64,000 nt of DNA. Origin: Adiantum capillus-veneris. Lineage: Eukaryota > Streptophyta > Polypodiopsida > Polypodiales > Pteridaceae. Position 1 is the stretch's first letter. Each line of letters begins with the position of its first letter. The stretch spans positions 36,300,469 to 36,364,468 of the forward strand of contig CM043942.1 of the NCBI GenBank assembly GCA_014529385.2. The letters are read 5' to 3'. Below the pieces are notes generated by a model. That model saw only the letters and a list, made by a program, of their open reading frames with translations, searched no databases and was not told where the DNA came from. The translations under genes and the position numbers were made by a program. Of the stretch, positions 33,877 to 44,751 are shown in pieces.

Positions 33877-35222
33877 TGCCAAATACAACGGAGGAGACAA
33901 GTGACAGGTTCCAGCCTAAAACATTGGTAGAAATGGGTAAGGATTGTAACAGTCTAGATGACCTGTGGAAGCAAATCCGTGATGCCAACGAAGCTAACAG
34001 GGTGAGTTACCACATGAATAGCACGAGAAAAGAGAAAAATGAGATCTTACCTCCTATTGAAGAATTTGAGGCAAGATCACAAATGAACTTTGATATGCAT
34101 TCGCAAAGGGGAGACCGGGGATCAATTAGTTCGGGGCACAGCCAACCAGACTCACTAAAAACTCTACCCTCTTACCTAGGAGAGTATGAAGCCAAGTCTG
34201 AGGTGAGAGCAATCCCATCTCAAAGACTGTCTTCTAACAGAGTGATGGATTCACAAGGGTTGATTGAATTATTGTCCACCTCGGTGGCATGTACAATCAC
34301 ATTAGCCGAACTCCGGAGGTTACGAGCAAACAAGTGGACCAACGTAGGCAAATGCTTAGAAAAATTTGGAGTGAAAGACCCCACCTCGAAGCTTCAGGAA
34401 GGGATCAGAGAATTGAACAAGCCTCAACTAAACACTAGGCCAGTACCTTTAAACAAGGTTGGAGAATATTGCAAGGGAGAAGATGGAAACACCACGCTAC
34501 CAGTAGAATTCCAAGGAGTAGTTTCCAAAGCTATTCTTGACAGTGGAGCAGGAGTCGCTATTGCCACTAAGGAAATCTGGAAAAAATGGGAAAAACCAGC
34601 TTTGAGAGCTACCATAATGAAATTTCAATTAGCAGATGGGTTCATGGAAAAGCCTCTAGGACTCTTAGAAAAAGTAATTGTCACTTCGTGCGGAATCGAG
34701 TATGAGCATACATTTGCAATAGTCGATTTCGACAAAAAGAACAATTACGAGATCATCTTGGGAAGACCATTCATGCGACAATTAAAGATGGTCCAGGATT
34801 GGGGTTACGACCACATATACCTCAGACATGGCGAGACAACAACCAAAATACACCTAAAAGACCATAGTTACAAAGATGTGAACCAGACACCAGTAGAAGA
34901 GTTTGATTCAGCTACATTAGCAGGGTCTGAGCTCCCAGCATGGTTAGGGCAACAAAAAGAGCTATGGATGTGCGGAGCTTCACATTGTGAGAGCTTAAAA
35001 AGAGAGGAATGCATCATAGAAAGAGCGATTGAGGACAAGGATTATATTCTGGAACCTTTTTCTAAAGATACCTTAGAACCTCTGGAATGGGAACACATAC
35101 TCGCAACATTGGATGTCTGTACCATTACAGATAGTCCGGCGAAAAAATTTTGCGATAAGGATGGCTATGATGTGCTACCCTATTACATGGTAAGCATTAT
35201 ACGAGAAGGAGATGAGTTGTAG
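33876..35222 (+). pseudogene. Gypsy-B aspartic protease
   Basis: 448 codons. AILDSGAGVAIATKEIW (Asp near residue 222) is the active-site loop and NYEIILGRPFMRQL (about 290) the second-half motif of a retropepsin. The first 200 residues are a hydrophilic linker. The sequence then decays to 35959 with only scraps of open frame (for example 35425-35637). Confidence 0.85.
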
Positions 35223-35958
35223 AACCACCAGAACAAAAACAGTTTTATGACTTCTCTGAGCATCTGGAAGTAAATAACGATGCAGATAATGAGTGTTCAG
35301 ACAGCTCAAGTGAGCATGGGAGAAAACAGAGAATATCAAGTTTTATGATTTTGCCAATCAGCACCCTAGATGCCAGGAACGCTATAGGAGAAAACGAGTA
35401 GAAAACAAAGCGAGAGAGAACCTGATGCCCAGGATCAAAGATAAAACTCACTATCTAATGCTTGTCAAAGCAGAGGATTGTGTAAAAGACCAAATATCAG
35501 GGAGATTCTCGAGAGTGCGAAGGGAAAGAACACTAGAGGAAATAAAACAAGTACAGAAAGCTAAAACAGAAACAAAATCACAAAAATCACAAAAATCAAA
35601 ACAGGAAAAAACAAAAGACCCAGAGACTGGAGCGTAAAAATAAATACCAAGAACTGAAACGGTCATTACGAGAGGTATGGACTACTGAGGGAGAAAGTGA
35701 TGGTAAGGAGGAGTCCGAAAAAGGAAACATGAATGTTCCATCACACTATTGGAAATTCACGATCCAGGACAGAAAAATCATAATGACACCACCAGCCAGG
35801 GAAAGAATAAATTAGGAATCTTATGATGGGCCGGAAAATGAAAAACGAATAGACCTCGCTGAACCAAGTGAGAAGCCTCAGCCAGTCTATATAGCAACTG
35901 ACTTAGAGCCTGAAGAAGAAGAACGGCTAACACAACACTTCTCAAGAAGTATAAAGAT

Positions 35959-36510
35959 GTGTTTGCATGGTCCTACAAAGACCTCAACGGAGTTGATCCA
36001 TCAATATGCCAACATACAATTCCTTTGAAATCAGATGCCAAACCTAGCAAACAGCGTCCTTATACATATATTGACACATTTTCTAAACGAATCAAAGAGG
36101 AGATTGACAAGCTGATGGATGTTGAATTCATCTATGAAATCGAACATACAGATTGGGTGTCACCCGTTGTGGTTGTTCCAAAAAAGAACGGAAAGCTGCG
36201 AGTGTGTGTGAACCTCAAAAAGGTAAATGCAGCCACCATAAGGGACAATTATCCCTTGCCAATCATAGAACATCTACTTGAGAGGGTGGCTGGGAAACGG
36301 GCTTATTCCTTTCTAGATGGGTTTTTAGGGTATAACCAACTGGCAATTGCAATAGAGGATCAACACAAAACAACGTTTGCCACAGAATGGGGAATATATG
36401 CGTATAGAGTTATGCCTTTTGGCTTAACTAATGCCCCAGCTACCTTTCAGAGATTGATGATGCAAGCGTTCAAAGAGTGTACACTCTCAACTACGAGAGG
36501 AAAATATTGA
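35959..36510 (+). pseudogene. Gypsy-B RT, N-terminal half with active-site deletion
   Basis: DWVSPVVVVPKKNGKLRVCV, NYPLPIIEHLLERV, FLDGFLGYNQ and MPFGLTNAPATFQRLM are RT motifs in the right order. After QAFKE the sequence jumps to the segment that normally follows the catalytic Tyr/Phe-x-Asp-Asp loop. About 20 codons, including the catalytic Asp pair, are missing and the frame shifts. Confidence 0.88.
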
Positions 36511-36514
36511 CCAT

Positions 36515-37498
36515 TTGCAAAAGGTATTTGAAAAATGCAAAACATATCGAATCTGTCTTAACCCAGAAAAGTGCATTTTTATGGTTAGGCAAGGCCGCAT
36601 CTTAGGACATATTGTCTCAAGAAATGGCATAACCACGGACCTTGACAAAATCAAAGTCATAGTAGACCTACCCAGGCCTACTAATGCAAAACAAGTGCAA
36701 TCCTTCATGGGATACTGCGGATATTATCAAAGATTCATATATATGTATGTAGTCATTGCACAACCTCTGTATCGTTTGTTAGTCAGTTTCGACTGGATTG
36801 AGAAGTGTGAAACTTCATTCCAAAAGCTGAAGGAAAACCTTGTATCAGCACATGTACTTAAAGCACCGGATTGGGAAAAGATATTCCATGTTCACATTGA
36901 TGCATCTACATATGCAATTGGGAGTATTCTGGCTCAACCTGCAGACGAAACAACGGATTTTCTAGTTTGTTATGCAAGCCGACAGTTAAATAGTGCAGAA
37001 AAGAACTACACAACCACCGAAAGAGAGGGGTTAGGAATGATTTATGTTGTAAAGAAATTTCGGCATTATTTACTTGCAAACAAATTTGTGTTCTTCACAG
37101 ATCATCAAGCTCTTTTGTATCTGGTAAATAAACCATGCAATACTGGGAGAATTGTACGATGGTTTATTATATTGCTAGAGTTTGATTTCACAGTGGTAGT
37201 CAAAAAGGGTAAAAGTCATTTACGGGCGGATCATCTTTCAAGGCTGTACAACGGGGAATCTCCTGAAGGAGTAGATGATGACATACCTGATGCGTATCTT
37301 TTCAATATTGAAATGATACCCAAATGGTCTCAGGAAATTGTTAGCATTCTTTCCTTTGGAGGTCGATTTGATAACAAGGAAGACAGATCCGAACAGCAAA
37401 CAATTCGACAAACAAAACTTCCAATTGATTGCAGGACGGCTGTATCATCTAGGCTCGGACCAAATTTTACGATTATGTATAAATCCGGAGGAATTTGA
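36515..37498 (+). pseudogene. Gypsy-B RT thumb/connection and RNase H
   Basis: 327 codons. CLNPEKCIFMVRQGRILGHI and VQSFMGYCGYYQRFI are the RT C-terminal motifs. RNase H follows with HVHIDAS (Asp129), a Glu in TTTEREGLGMIY, FFTDHQAL (Asp196) and LRADHLSRL. The RNase H residues look intact, but the RT is dead upstream. The frame shifts near 37400 into the integrase zinc domain. Confidence 0.88.
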
Positions 37499-37721
37499 GT
37501 GTTATCTTGAAGAAGCACATGTCCAGGATTGTGCATTTCATTGTTCAACAATGAAAACACACCAAAGACTGAAGCAATTAGGGGTTTATTGGCCAACTAT
37601 GTATGCTGACACACATGCCTATGTCAACAATTGTACTATAAGTAGTGCCAAACGACCAGTGGATCACGCAACATTGTTTCAGGTAAACATTGCACCTGCA
37701 TGTATATCATTGATTTCTTAA
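37338..37721 (+). pseudogene. Gypsy-B first integrase zinc domain (degenerate)
   Basis: LIAGRLYHLGSDQILRLC leads into EEAHVQDCAFHC and YVNNCTISSAKRPVDHATLF, an H2C2 integrase zinc-binding layout in which the second Cys of the CxxC pair is Ser. A second, complete H2C2 domain follows at 37860-38030. VDHATLFQVN links the two. So the integrase region contains two H2C2-like modules in tandem, the first decayed. Confidence 0.65.
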
Positions 37722-38944
37722 CCACAAGGACGTTTCCTGAAAACACAACAAGAGCACGGAAAAGGGCTATAGAGCTGGAGGCTCGCGACTTTAGTTTAAT
37801 TGGGAACCAACTCTATAAGCGAGGAAAGGACAATCAACTTAGAATCTGTGCAAGTGAAAGTGAATACCTGTTGATTCTAGAACACGCACATGGCGGAATA
37901 AGTGGAGACCATTTTTCAGTCAATAAGATTACAAAAATTATCTTAACCGCAGGAATATGGTGGCCTACATTGCATATGGATGCTGAAGAGTTTGTAAAGC
38001 GTTGTGACGCTTGTCAACGCACCAAGGTGCCGATAAAGAGAGATGAGATGCCACTACGGACAATGATGGGAGCAAGGGCATTTTCAAAATGGGGCATTGA
38101 TTTTGTGGGACCTATTTCACACCCTGCACATCGCACCCATACCCAATATATCATTGTGGCTATGGACTATCTCACAAAATGGGTGGAAGCCAAGGCAACA
38201 CAAAAAGCAGATGCACGAACCACTGCACAATTTTTGTATGAGAATGTTTTTGTAAGATACGGATTACCAATAGAAATTGTCAATGATCGAGGAACACATT
38301 TTCTTAATGAAGTCATTGAATATCTGCTAGAGGAATTCATGGTCATACATAGAAAATCTGCTCCATATCATCCACAAGCAAATGGACAAGCTGAGGCCAC
38401 AAATAAAACACTATGCACGGTTCTCACTAAAATTGTATCAGAGTCAAGAATAGACTGGGATCAGCAGCTACACTCAACACTATGGGCATACAGAGTAGCA
38501 TACAAAACATCAATAGGAACAACACCGTACAACATGGTGTTTGGCCTAAATGCTATATTACCCATAGAGTTTTTAATTCCAACTCTAAGAGTAGAAAAAC
38601 GCTTAGAATGGATAGGGCATGAGCTCTCTTCAAGAATAGATGATCTTGAAAAGCTAGATGAACTTCGCTTACGAGGTGTAGCTTCGATCTATGCTAAAAA
38701 GAGAAGACAAAAGGAATTTTTTGACAAGCATGTGAGCAAGAAAGAGTTCAAAACAGGTGATTATGTACTTGTTTATACTTGGAAACAACATGCCAAGAAA
38801 CTTAAGAAGCGAGGCATGGGACCCTTTGTGATTAGTGACCTATCACAAAGTGGAGCTGTCAAGCTTGCTACATTAGCAGGTAAAGAAATGCCAAATTGGA
38901 TTAGTGGGTGTCGATTAAAGAAATATCATTTACCACTAACATAG
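37700..38944 (+). pseudogene. Gypsy-B integrase
   Basis: 414 open codons. H2C2 zinc domain (His64, His71, Cys102, Cys105 in LEHAHGGISGDHF and KRCDACQR), catalytic core with Asp134 (WGIDFVGPI), Asp196 (IVNDRGTH) and Glu232 (NGQAEATNK), 35 residues between the last two. The C-terminal GDYVLVYTWKQHAKKLKKRG to NWISGCRLKKYH is the usual DNA-binding part. No internal stop is seen. It is the best preserved domain of Gypsy-B, though out of frame with the segment before it. Confidence 0.92.
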
Positions 38945-38947
38945 GAT

Positions 38948-39508
38948 ATGCTTCAACAAATCCATCAAGAAAAACAACGGATGAAGGAGAAACAAAGGGT
39001 CCGAGAAGAAGCCCAAGCAGAAGCAAAAAAACGCATTGCAAAAAGAAGGCTTCTACAACAACAACAACAATCTGGATCACTGTTGCGAATCAATGTCATT
39101 CGACTAACGAATTTTGATGAAGACACAGTGGAACCAATAATTGCAGTCAAAGTGGGTAGCAATCAAGTTAAATCAACGGCATTGCTTGATTCTGGAGCTC
39201 AAGCAAATTTGATCTCTTAGAGATTATACAAACAGCTCAAGCTCAAGGGTCAACTACATCCTACTCCACAAGTGCTAGAAAGTAGTACATCACATTCATT
39301 GAAATCATTGGGCTGGATTATATTGCATGTACAACTACATCAATACATTTACCCACACAAGTTTTATGTGGTTGAGGATGAAAGCACACAACACCCCATG
39401 TTGTTGGGACAACCTTGGCAAAAAGAGTATAATGTGCAAATAGATTGGAATGCGGATGCAGTCAAAATTCAGCATGCACAAGAGCAACAGGTTGTAGCCT
39501 TTGCTTAG
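38948..39508 (+). pseudogene. Extra retropepsin-like ORF after integrase
   Basis: The ORF begins a few bases after the integrase stop. A Lys/Arg/Gln-rich start (RRLLQQQQQSG) precedes a second retropepsin fold: TALLDSGAQANLIS (Asp-Ser-Gly, about 39188) and PMLLGQPWQKEYNVQIDW. A single TAG at 39218-39220 interrupts it; the same frame continues to 39508. This is in addition to the canonical protease at about 34540. It could process a downstream polyprotein or be a relic of a recombination. Confidence 0.75.
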
Positions 39509-39568
39509 CAACCACGGAAGAATCAGCTGCCAGCAACACAATCACTGGATAAAGAACCAAAAGGATGG

Positions 39569-40225
39569 GTGCCACTAAAGAACAACATGGAGAACAAACA
39601 GGGAACAGCCAACCATGTTCACTACAAACATAAAACAACACCGACCGCAGTGAAAAGATCAAGGTTGCCAACACGAGAAAGACAAGTATGGGTGCGGAAG
39701 GATAGAAATGACATGGCAAACAAACCACAATACAACAAAAGAAGTCAACAGAAGAAGATAGTTCAACCAAACACCTAGGGAATAAAACAGATATGGATCC
39801 CAAAGAAAATGCTCAGCAACAACTCAAATGTGACTCGCATTTGGATCCCGAAACCAAAGCAAAAGGAACTCCCTTCAGTACAAGCAACATCGGAAGGCAC
39901 ACAAACACAACATAAGAAACCGGTAAACCGATCTATGTGGGTTCCAACCAGCAGCAAAACACTGACAACCACGGAAGTAGCAAAAAACCTACACAACCCA
40001 CCAAAGAAAAGCTACAAATGGAAAGCCAAAGAGACAAAGTCTATGGCCACTTCCGCCACAAAAATTCTCTCCAAGGAGACGACTACGGCCATATCGACAG
40101 TAGCGGCAAACCACGCGACTTTTACGAGAAAGACGATCAAACAGAGAGCGGTGGGAGTTACAACTTTTACTTGCAAAGAAACTCAGCCAACCAAATCAAC
40201 AACAAACAAGAAACCTCGACGGTGA
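39569..40225 (+). pseudogene. Basic ORFs downstream of second protease
   Basis: Two successive frames (39569-39778 and 39809-40225) are rich in Lys, Thr, Asn, Gln and Arg. A spaced Trp motif recurs (RQVWVRKD, TRIWIPKPKQ, RSMWVPTSSK, SYKWKAKE), which suggests a repeat unit of roughly 30 residues. No known domain; nucleic-acid binding is possible from the charge. Decayed and of unknown role. Confidence 0.4.
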
Positions 40226-43046
40226 ATGCCAATAAGCATATTGCTTATACCCTCTTCCACAGCATTAATTTTTCCATGCATTGACCGAGTATGCATCATA
40301 TAGGGCCACATTACACGGCCAAGCATTAGCACAATTTTTTCAACGCATGCATGGCACATACTCCGAGACGATACCTTGTCGTCCTGGAGGACTCCGGCTA
40401 GGAGGGGGAGAGGCATTCTCGAATGCGGACCCCATGGCAAAAAGAGCGAAAAGGGCATGTTTTTTTACTATTTCAAAGGGTTGTCGTTTGATTGTGAATT
40501 TTTTTAGACTAACTCAAGTACATATGCCCTTATACAGCATGAATAGACAAGTATATGGGGCCAAACGCCAAATCAAGACCCTAGGTGTGTGTGTACAAGT
40601 AAAAATAGTCATTTTTCGGGCAAAATATTGGTAAAACGGAGAAATCCGGCCATAGAAATTGCATGTGAGTGTATATAATGTTTTGCGGTGATGTTTTTGA
40701 TTTATTATGATTTTTGGGAATTTTTTGGGTTTGATTTGCTATTTTCCTTTTAATTTTACTATTTTTCGGTAGAAAAACTTCAAAAATACAAAAAGCAGGT
40801 GAAAAACGGTCGTAATGAAAAACAAAAAATATGGGGATGATCAGTGACTATAGGACAACCTATGGTACAGTGGGGGTGCAATTATGTGAAAGGAGCGGAA
40901 AGCGTGTTTTGGCCAGATTTTGATCGAAACGTCAAATTTCTTATAAACTGGGCAAATGGAGTCCAAATCAAGAAATTTTTGAGCCTAAACCGCATCTCGC
41001 AAGAAGTTGGGAGTACATGTCAAATTTCATGAAAAGTGGTTCGGGGACCCCTATTATAAGAAATTTTCACTTCATTTTAAGCTCATTTCTACTATTGACT
41101 TTTGAGAGAGAGCTTCTGCCACCTAGAGCGAACGTAACTTCCAGCAGCTTCTACGATGCGCATGACTACCGGACAGGCTCCAGACATGAGAGGTAGGCTC
41201 ACCACCTTGAGCTTTTCGCACATGTTTGCCGTTTTGTCGCGAAAACTAGCGTAGGGTTCACACAGAAAGCGGGCAGTAGAGACCTACAAGTAGAAGTGGC
41301 CACCTAACGGCTAACCCAAAAGCAATGAGACTGCATCGCCAGCTAACCCTAGCATAGGAGACCAGTCTTGGATGCCCAAAGGCAGTAGAAAACCATCGGA
41401 AAAAACCCTAATTCATAGAGCCCCGCAAGAGGCCACCAAATGGGAAATCGGCGGAGAGGCGCCCAAATGCTACCAAAACTCATGGGTAGGAGCACCTCGA
41501 CAAGTCTATATAGCCCACATGGCCAAAAGGTGACCCAAAGCAGCACTAAACTTCAAAAACGGCATCAGACACACAAAGCGTCAAATAGCTCTCACGGCCA
41601 AACCGCATGTCCGTTTGCCACCAAACTTCACGAGCAGCTTTCCTAGACCATCAACAACCAAGTCCTATGGTGGTAGACCACCACAAGTCACCGAAGACAT
41701 GTAAACGCAACCACGAGTTCTTTTAGAGCTACAAATTGCCAAACGGAGCTCCGGTGAAGCCAAAGTCGACAAAAACCATATGGCAAGGATCCCCAAGGGA
41801 TCGGGAAGATATGGAGACCAACATCAAGAAATTTCATCACCAAAAAGCACTCCAAAAGTCAGAAAACGGCTCGGAGGATCTCAAATCCACACAGGGAGTT
41901 TCTTTCTTTGTATTTGACTTTTTTGTTGAAATAGGGCTTAAAAGGGACTCAGGGGGACTAAGGGCAGGCACCTATAGCAGTCTCCACAAAAATTTCATCA
42001 GGAGACATCCTACGCATAGGATGTCTCAAGGACATTTCTGGGCACCAACCCCAACATCTCTCATCACACAAAGTTTCTGAATAGCCTTTACATGCTAGCC
42101 ACCAAGTTTCATCACATATGGACAAAAATTGACCTCATATGCATGAAAAAACGCAAAGTCGGGGCATAGACGCAATAATGGGCCATAGACCTACCAAAAC
42201 TTGTCCAAATCAAATGAAACTTGCACAATACATTCATGAGCACATTGCCAAGCTATCTGTGTGATCACATGCAAAAAATGATGAAATAGACATCCTACGC
42301 GTAGAATGTCTAAATGACATTTTTTTCCCACAGATGGTGTTTTTCAATTCCAGATCTCTTCATATCACCTTCAAGAGCTCATATATCAAGTTTCAAGCCA
42401 TTCCCATCACTTTTGGCCCCCAACACCTCCAAGATACACCTTTTGAGCCCAAAAACACTACACATGGTCTTACCAACACTAATTCTTGTCCAAATCAAAA
42501 TCCAAGAGCAGGGCCATGTTCCACATGCCAAGAGCTACCCACAGAACAAATCTCAAGCTATTTTGATGAAAAAGACATCCTACACATAGGATGTCTCCAG
42601 CTTAATTTTGACCTTCTGTGCAAAAACTGACTTCATAGGAGCAGTTACCATGGTGCAAGAAGCTCATATACCAAATTTCAACCCATTTGAATATCATTTG
42701 CCACCTGTTGTGGACATCCTACCAATTTGTGAGCCTAAAAGCTTCAATCTGCCCAAAAATGCACTTTTTGGTGCCCAAACCCAATTCCAATCATATAGCC
42801 ATGTTCAACAGACCAAGGACCACCAGCATGTCAAGTTTCACCAAAAACTGATGAAAAAGACATCCTACGCATAGGATGTCTAAATGATAAATTTTAGCCA
42901 AAATGATACTGTGAGCACATGCAGGATTTCCCAAGTTCCTTTTAAGTTTTATTTTCAATTTTCAAGTCATTTGGATAGTTAGAACTCAGTTTCTCAACTA
43001 ATATGGAAAAAACGCTAACTTCGGACTACTGAGTTCAACAGGATCC
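40226..43046. other. Long non-coding block with 285-bp array
   Basis: There is no supported ORF. It contains a purine tract (about 40399-40418) and TATA-like sequences (GTGTATATAATG near 40668, CCCTATTATAAG near 41049). A GAGAGAGAGCTTC stretch near 41103 resembles LTR transcript starts. The palindrome array lies at 42003-42881. It may be the 3' untranslated region or LTR of Gypsy-B, or the promoter/leader of the downstream ORF; I could not find matching terminal repeats. Confidence 0.5.
42003..42881. repeat. Palindrome array with exact 285-bp period
   Basis: 24-bp copies start at 42003, 42288, 42573 and 42858, each 285 bp apart. The core is CATCCTACGCGTAGGATG with CG or CA at the centre. Spacers between copies are strongly diverged but keep weak shared phrases such as CATAYCAAGTTTCA. 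A half-site GGACATCCTACCAATTTGTG lies at 42712, close to mid-spacing. The same palindrome occurs in the Gypsy-B leader (24103-24976). Confidence 0.88.
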
Positions 43047-43461
43047 ATGGCAGCCGCAAAATCACCGGCCAGGAAGAAAAGGATGACAATAAAAGACTAT
43101 TTAGAAGAAGTGGAGCCGTTTGTCATCCCAAAAGGAACTCTGAAGCCAACCAGCACGTGGATTCAGGAGGATTTGCTAGAGTCAAATGATCTGAAGATCT
43201 ACCAAGGTGTGTTCAAAGATAATGAAGTAAATGCAATAGAGCTACCCATGCTACCTCGGGAGCTCAATGAGTTTGTCAGAAGCAAGATGGCAGAGTACCT
43301 GGAGAAGATAGATCTCCATAACTATTTCGAAGCTTTGCCGGTAGGAATCGACATCAAAAGAGTGTGGGAATTCGTAACTACAATCAACGAAGATGGAGTG
43401 GCCACAGTCACTGATGTGCAGGGCAAGTCGGACACTGTGATTGTAATCACAGAGAGAGTGG
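43047..43461 (+). pseudogene. Large coiled-coil ORF, 5' part (before Copia-2)
   Basis: It starts MAAAKSPARKKRMTIKDYLE, 190 bp after the last palindrome. The frame is open to the Copia-2 insertion. Joining position 43461 to 49016 across the AGTGG duplication keeps the frame exactly (VIVITERV continues VEASLDLSNKG). The globular N-terminal part recalls, in layout only, the putative plant transposon proteins found in non-autonomous elements. It is not gag or pol by any motif I can see. Confidence 0.65.
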
Positions 43462-43653
43462 TGTTGGGGTATAAAGCCCAATGTGGTCGCCCAGGTAAGT
43501 GGGCGGGCCGCCAGGTATGTACACATATTCTTTTGTAAAAACCTAATAAGAACTCACTATGCTCTACACATTACAGTAGAGCGAGTTCACCATATCGTCG
43601 TGCTCTTCTTCTCGCATTCTCTCTCGCGTCGCACTTCCGCTCGTACTCCTTCA
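43462..43653 (+). repeat. Copia-2 5' LTR (192 bp)
   Basis: TGTTGGGGTATAAAGCCC to CTCCTTCA. GGGGTATAAAGC gives a likely TATA box very near its start. Confidence 0.95.
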
Positions 43654-44751
43654 ACTGGTATCAAAGCTCAGATCGAGGCTCGGGGCAGCATTTGCAGGTA
43701 GCCAGAGTCACTTGCTCAGATTGGAGTGAGATTCGACAAGCGAAGACACGGCCCCAAATCTTGTGGGAGTGCCCAAAGGGATTGGTGTTCTCAGAATATC
43801 ATTCTGAGGTCATCTCGGCCACCGTTCGGCGTCGACAAAGCTCTGCGCAGGCCATTTTTGACTACGTAGTCTTGGCGAGTGCAGATCCGACTCTGCAAAT
43901 TTGGGGTTTTGGCCTACGACTGCAAGTGCTGAGGATATATGTACTTCCAGAGTGCTGATTTGTGGCTGTCTACACAACGAAGGACGGCTCACAGTTCTTG
44001 GAGACGTGTCACATACGACACGGGCGCACCTACACACAGACTGTAGGCGACATCCACTAGTTTATCAGGTAGCTTGTGTTTGCTGCTTGATATTCCAGAT
44101 TTCATCCTGACATTGCAGGTACTTCCACATGGGATGTATTGTGAGAGATATGTATGTCTGTTGAGGGTTTGCTGGCTGTGAGTCACGCAGCAAACAACCG
44201 CCGCAGCGATTACAACATACAGTGGGAAATTTGTGGATGTATGACTTTGTGGGAAGTCTATGTACTGTCAGATTTACTGCAGCCTTTGTTGAGGGTCGAG
44301 TGAGGTTTTATTGAGCTGGGGGATTCTCGAATGTTGAGATCCTTTCGGTGATACAAGTCTTGGAGCGATCCCTCGAGCACCCTTAGATAGGCAGCTAGGA
44401 TGTATTGACTGTGAGTTAGACAGTTGGGATTGCATCTTTGCTTTACTGCTGTTGAGGCATTGTCGTAGTCTATGCTTACATGACAATGACAGGATAGTGA
44501 GAGACAGTGCAGGTGAAGGACAGGTTTACCCACAGCTTACAGTGTTACAGAGACAGTGGTTTTTTGAGCTGTTTTTGGTCTGTTTTTTAAGTTCACCAGA
44601 GCCATTTTATAAAGAAGACTCTGCCAAAATTTTTGTAGAATCTGAAGCTTTCTTGGTTCATTTGACAGGTTGATATTGGTTCAGAGGTTAGTTTACAAGG
44701 GAAACTCTGCCGAATTTTTCCCGGGAAAGTAAACTACAGTGAAGCGTAGCT
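43654..44751 (+). other. Copia-2 leader, non-coding
   Basis: About 1.1 kb between primer-binding site and gag ATG, unusually long for Copia (the other family here has about 360 bp). No supported ORF. Confidence 0.7.
43656..43671 (+). promoter_or_regulatory. Copia-2 primer-binding site
   Basis: TGGTATCAAAGCTCAG, a variant of the initiator-Met tRNA complement, starts 2 bp inside the LTR. Confidence 0.9.

Larger units (their letters stand above)
24057..40424 (+). mobile_element. Gypsy-B: large Ty3/Gypsy, 5'-truncated
   Basis: The plus-strand order is leader (24057-25209 and 30393-30569, split by a young Copia), gag with an unusual N-terminal domain, protease, RT, RNase H, integrase (to 38944), a second protease-like ORF and a basic ORF. 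A purine-rich stretch (GGCTAGGAGGGGGAGAGGCA) at about 40399-40418 may be a polypurine tract, but no TG follows directly. No 5' LTR or primer-binding site is visible. The element could instead continue to the LTR at 52053. Stops, frameshifts and an RT active-site deletion inactivate it. Confidence 0.8.

Noticed and set aside
40399-41300. 3' LTR of Gypsy-B starting right after the purine tract near 40418
   Set aside because: No TG directly follows the tract and no matching 5' copy is seen near 24-25 kb; left as an unassigned non-coding block.
42003-42881. CRISPR-like array (short palindromic repeats with regular spacing)
   Set aside because: Spacing of 285 bp, plant context and diverged tandem-unit spacers do not fit a CRISPR array; treated as a retroelement repeat.
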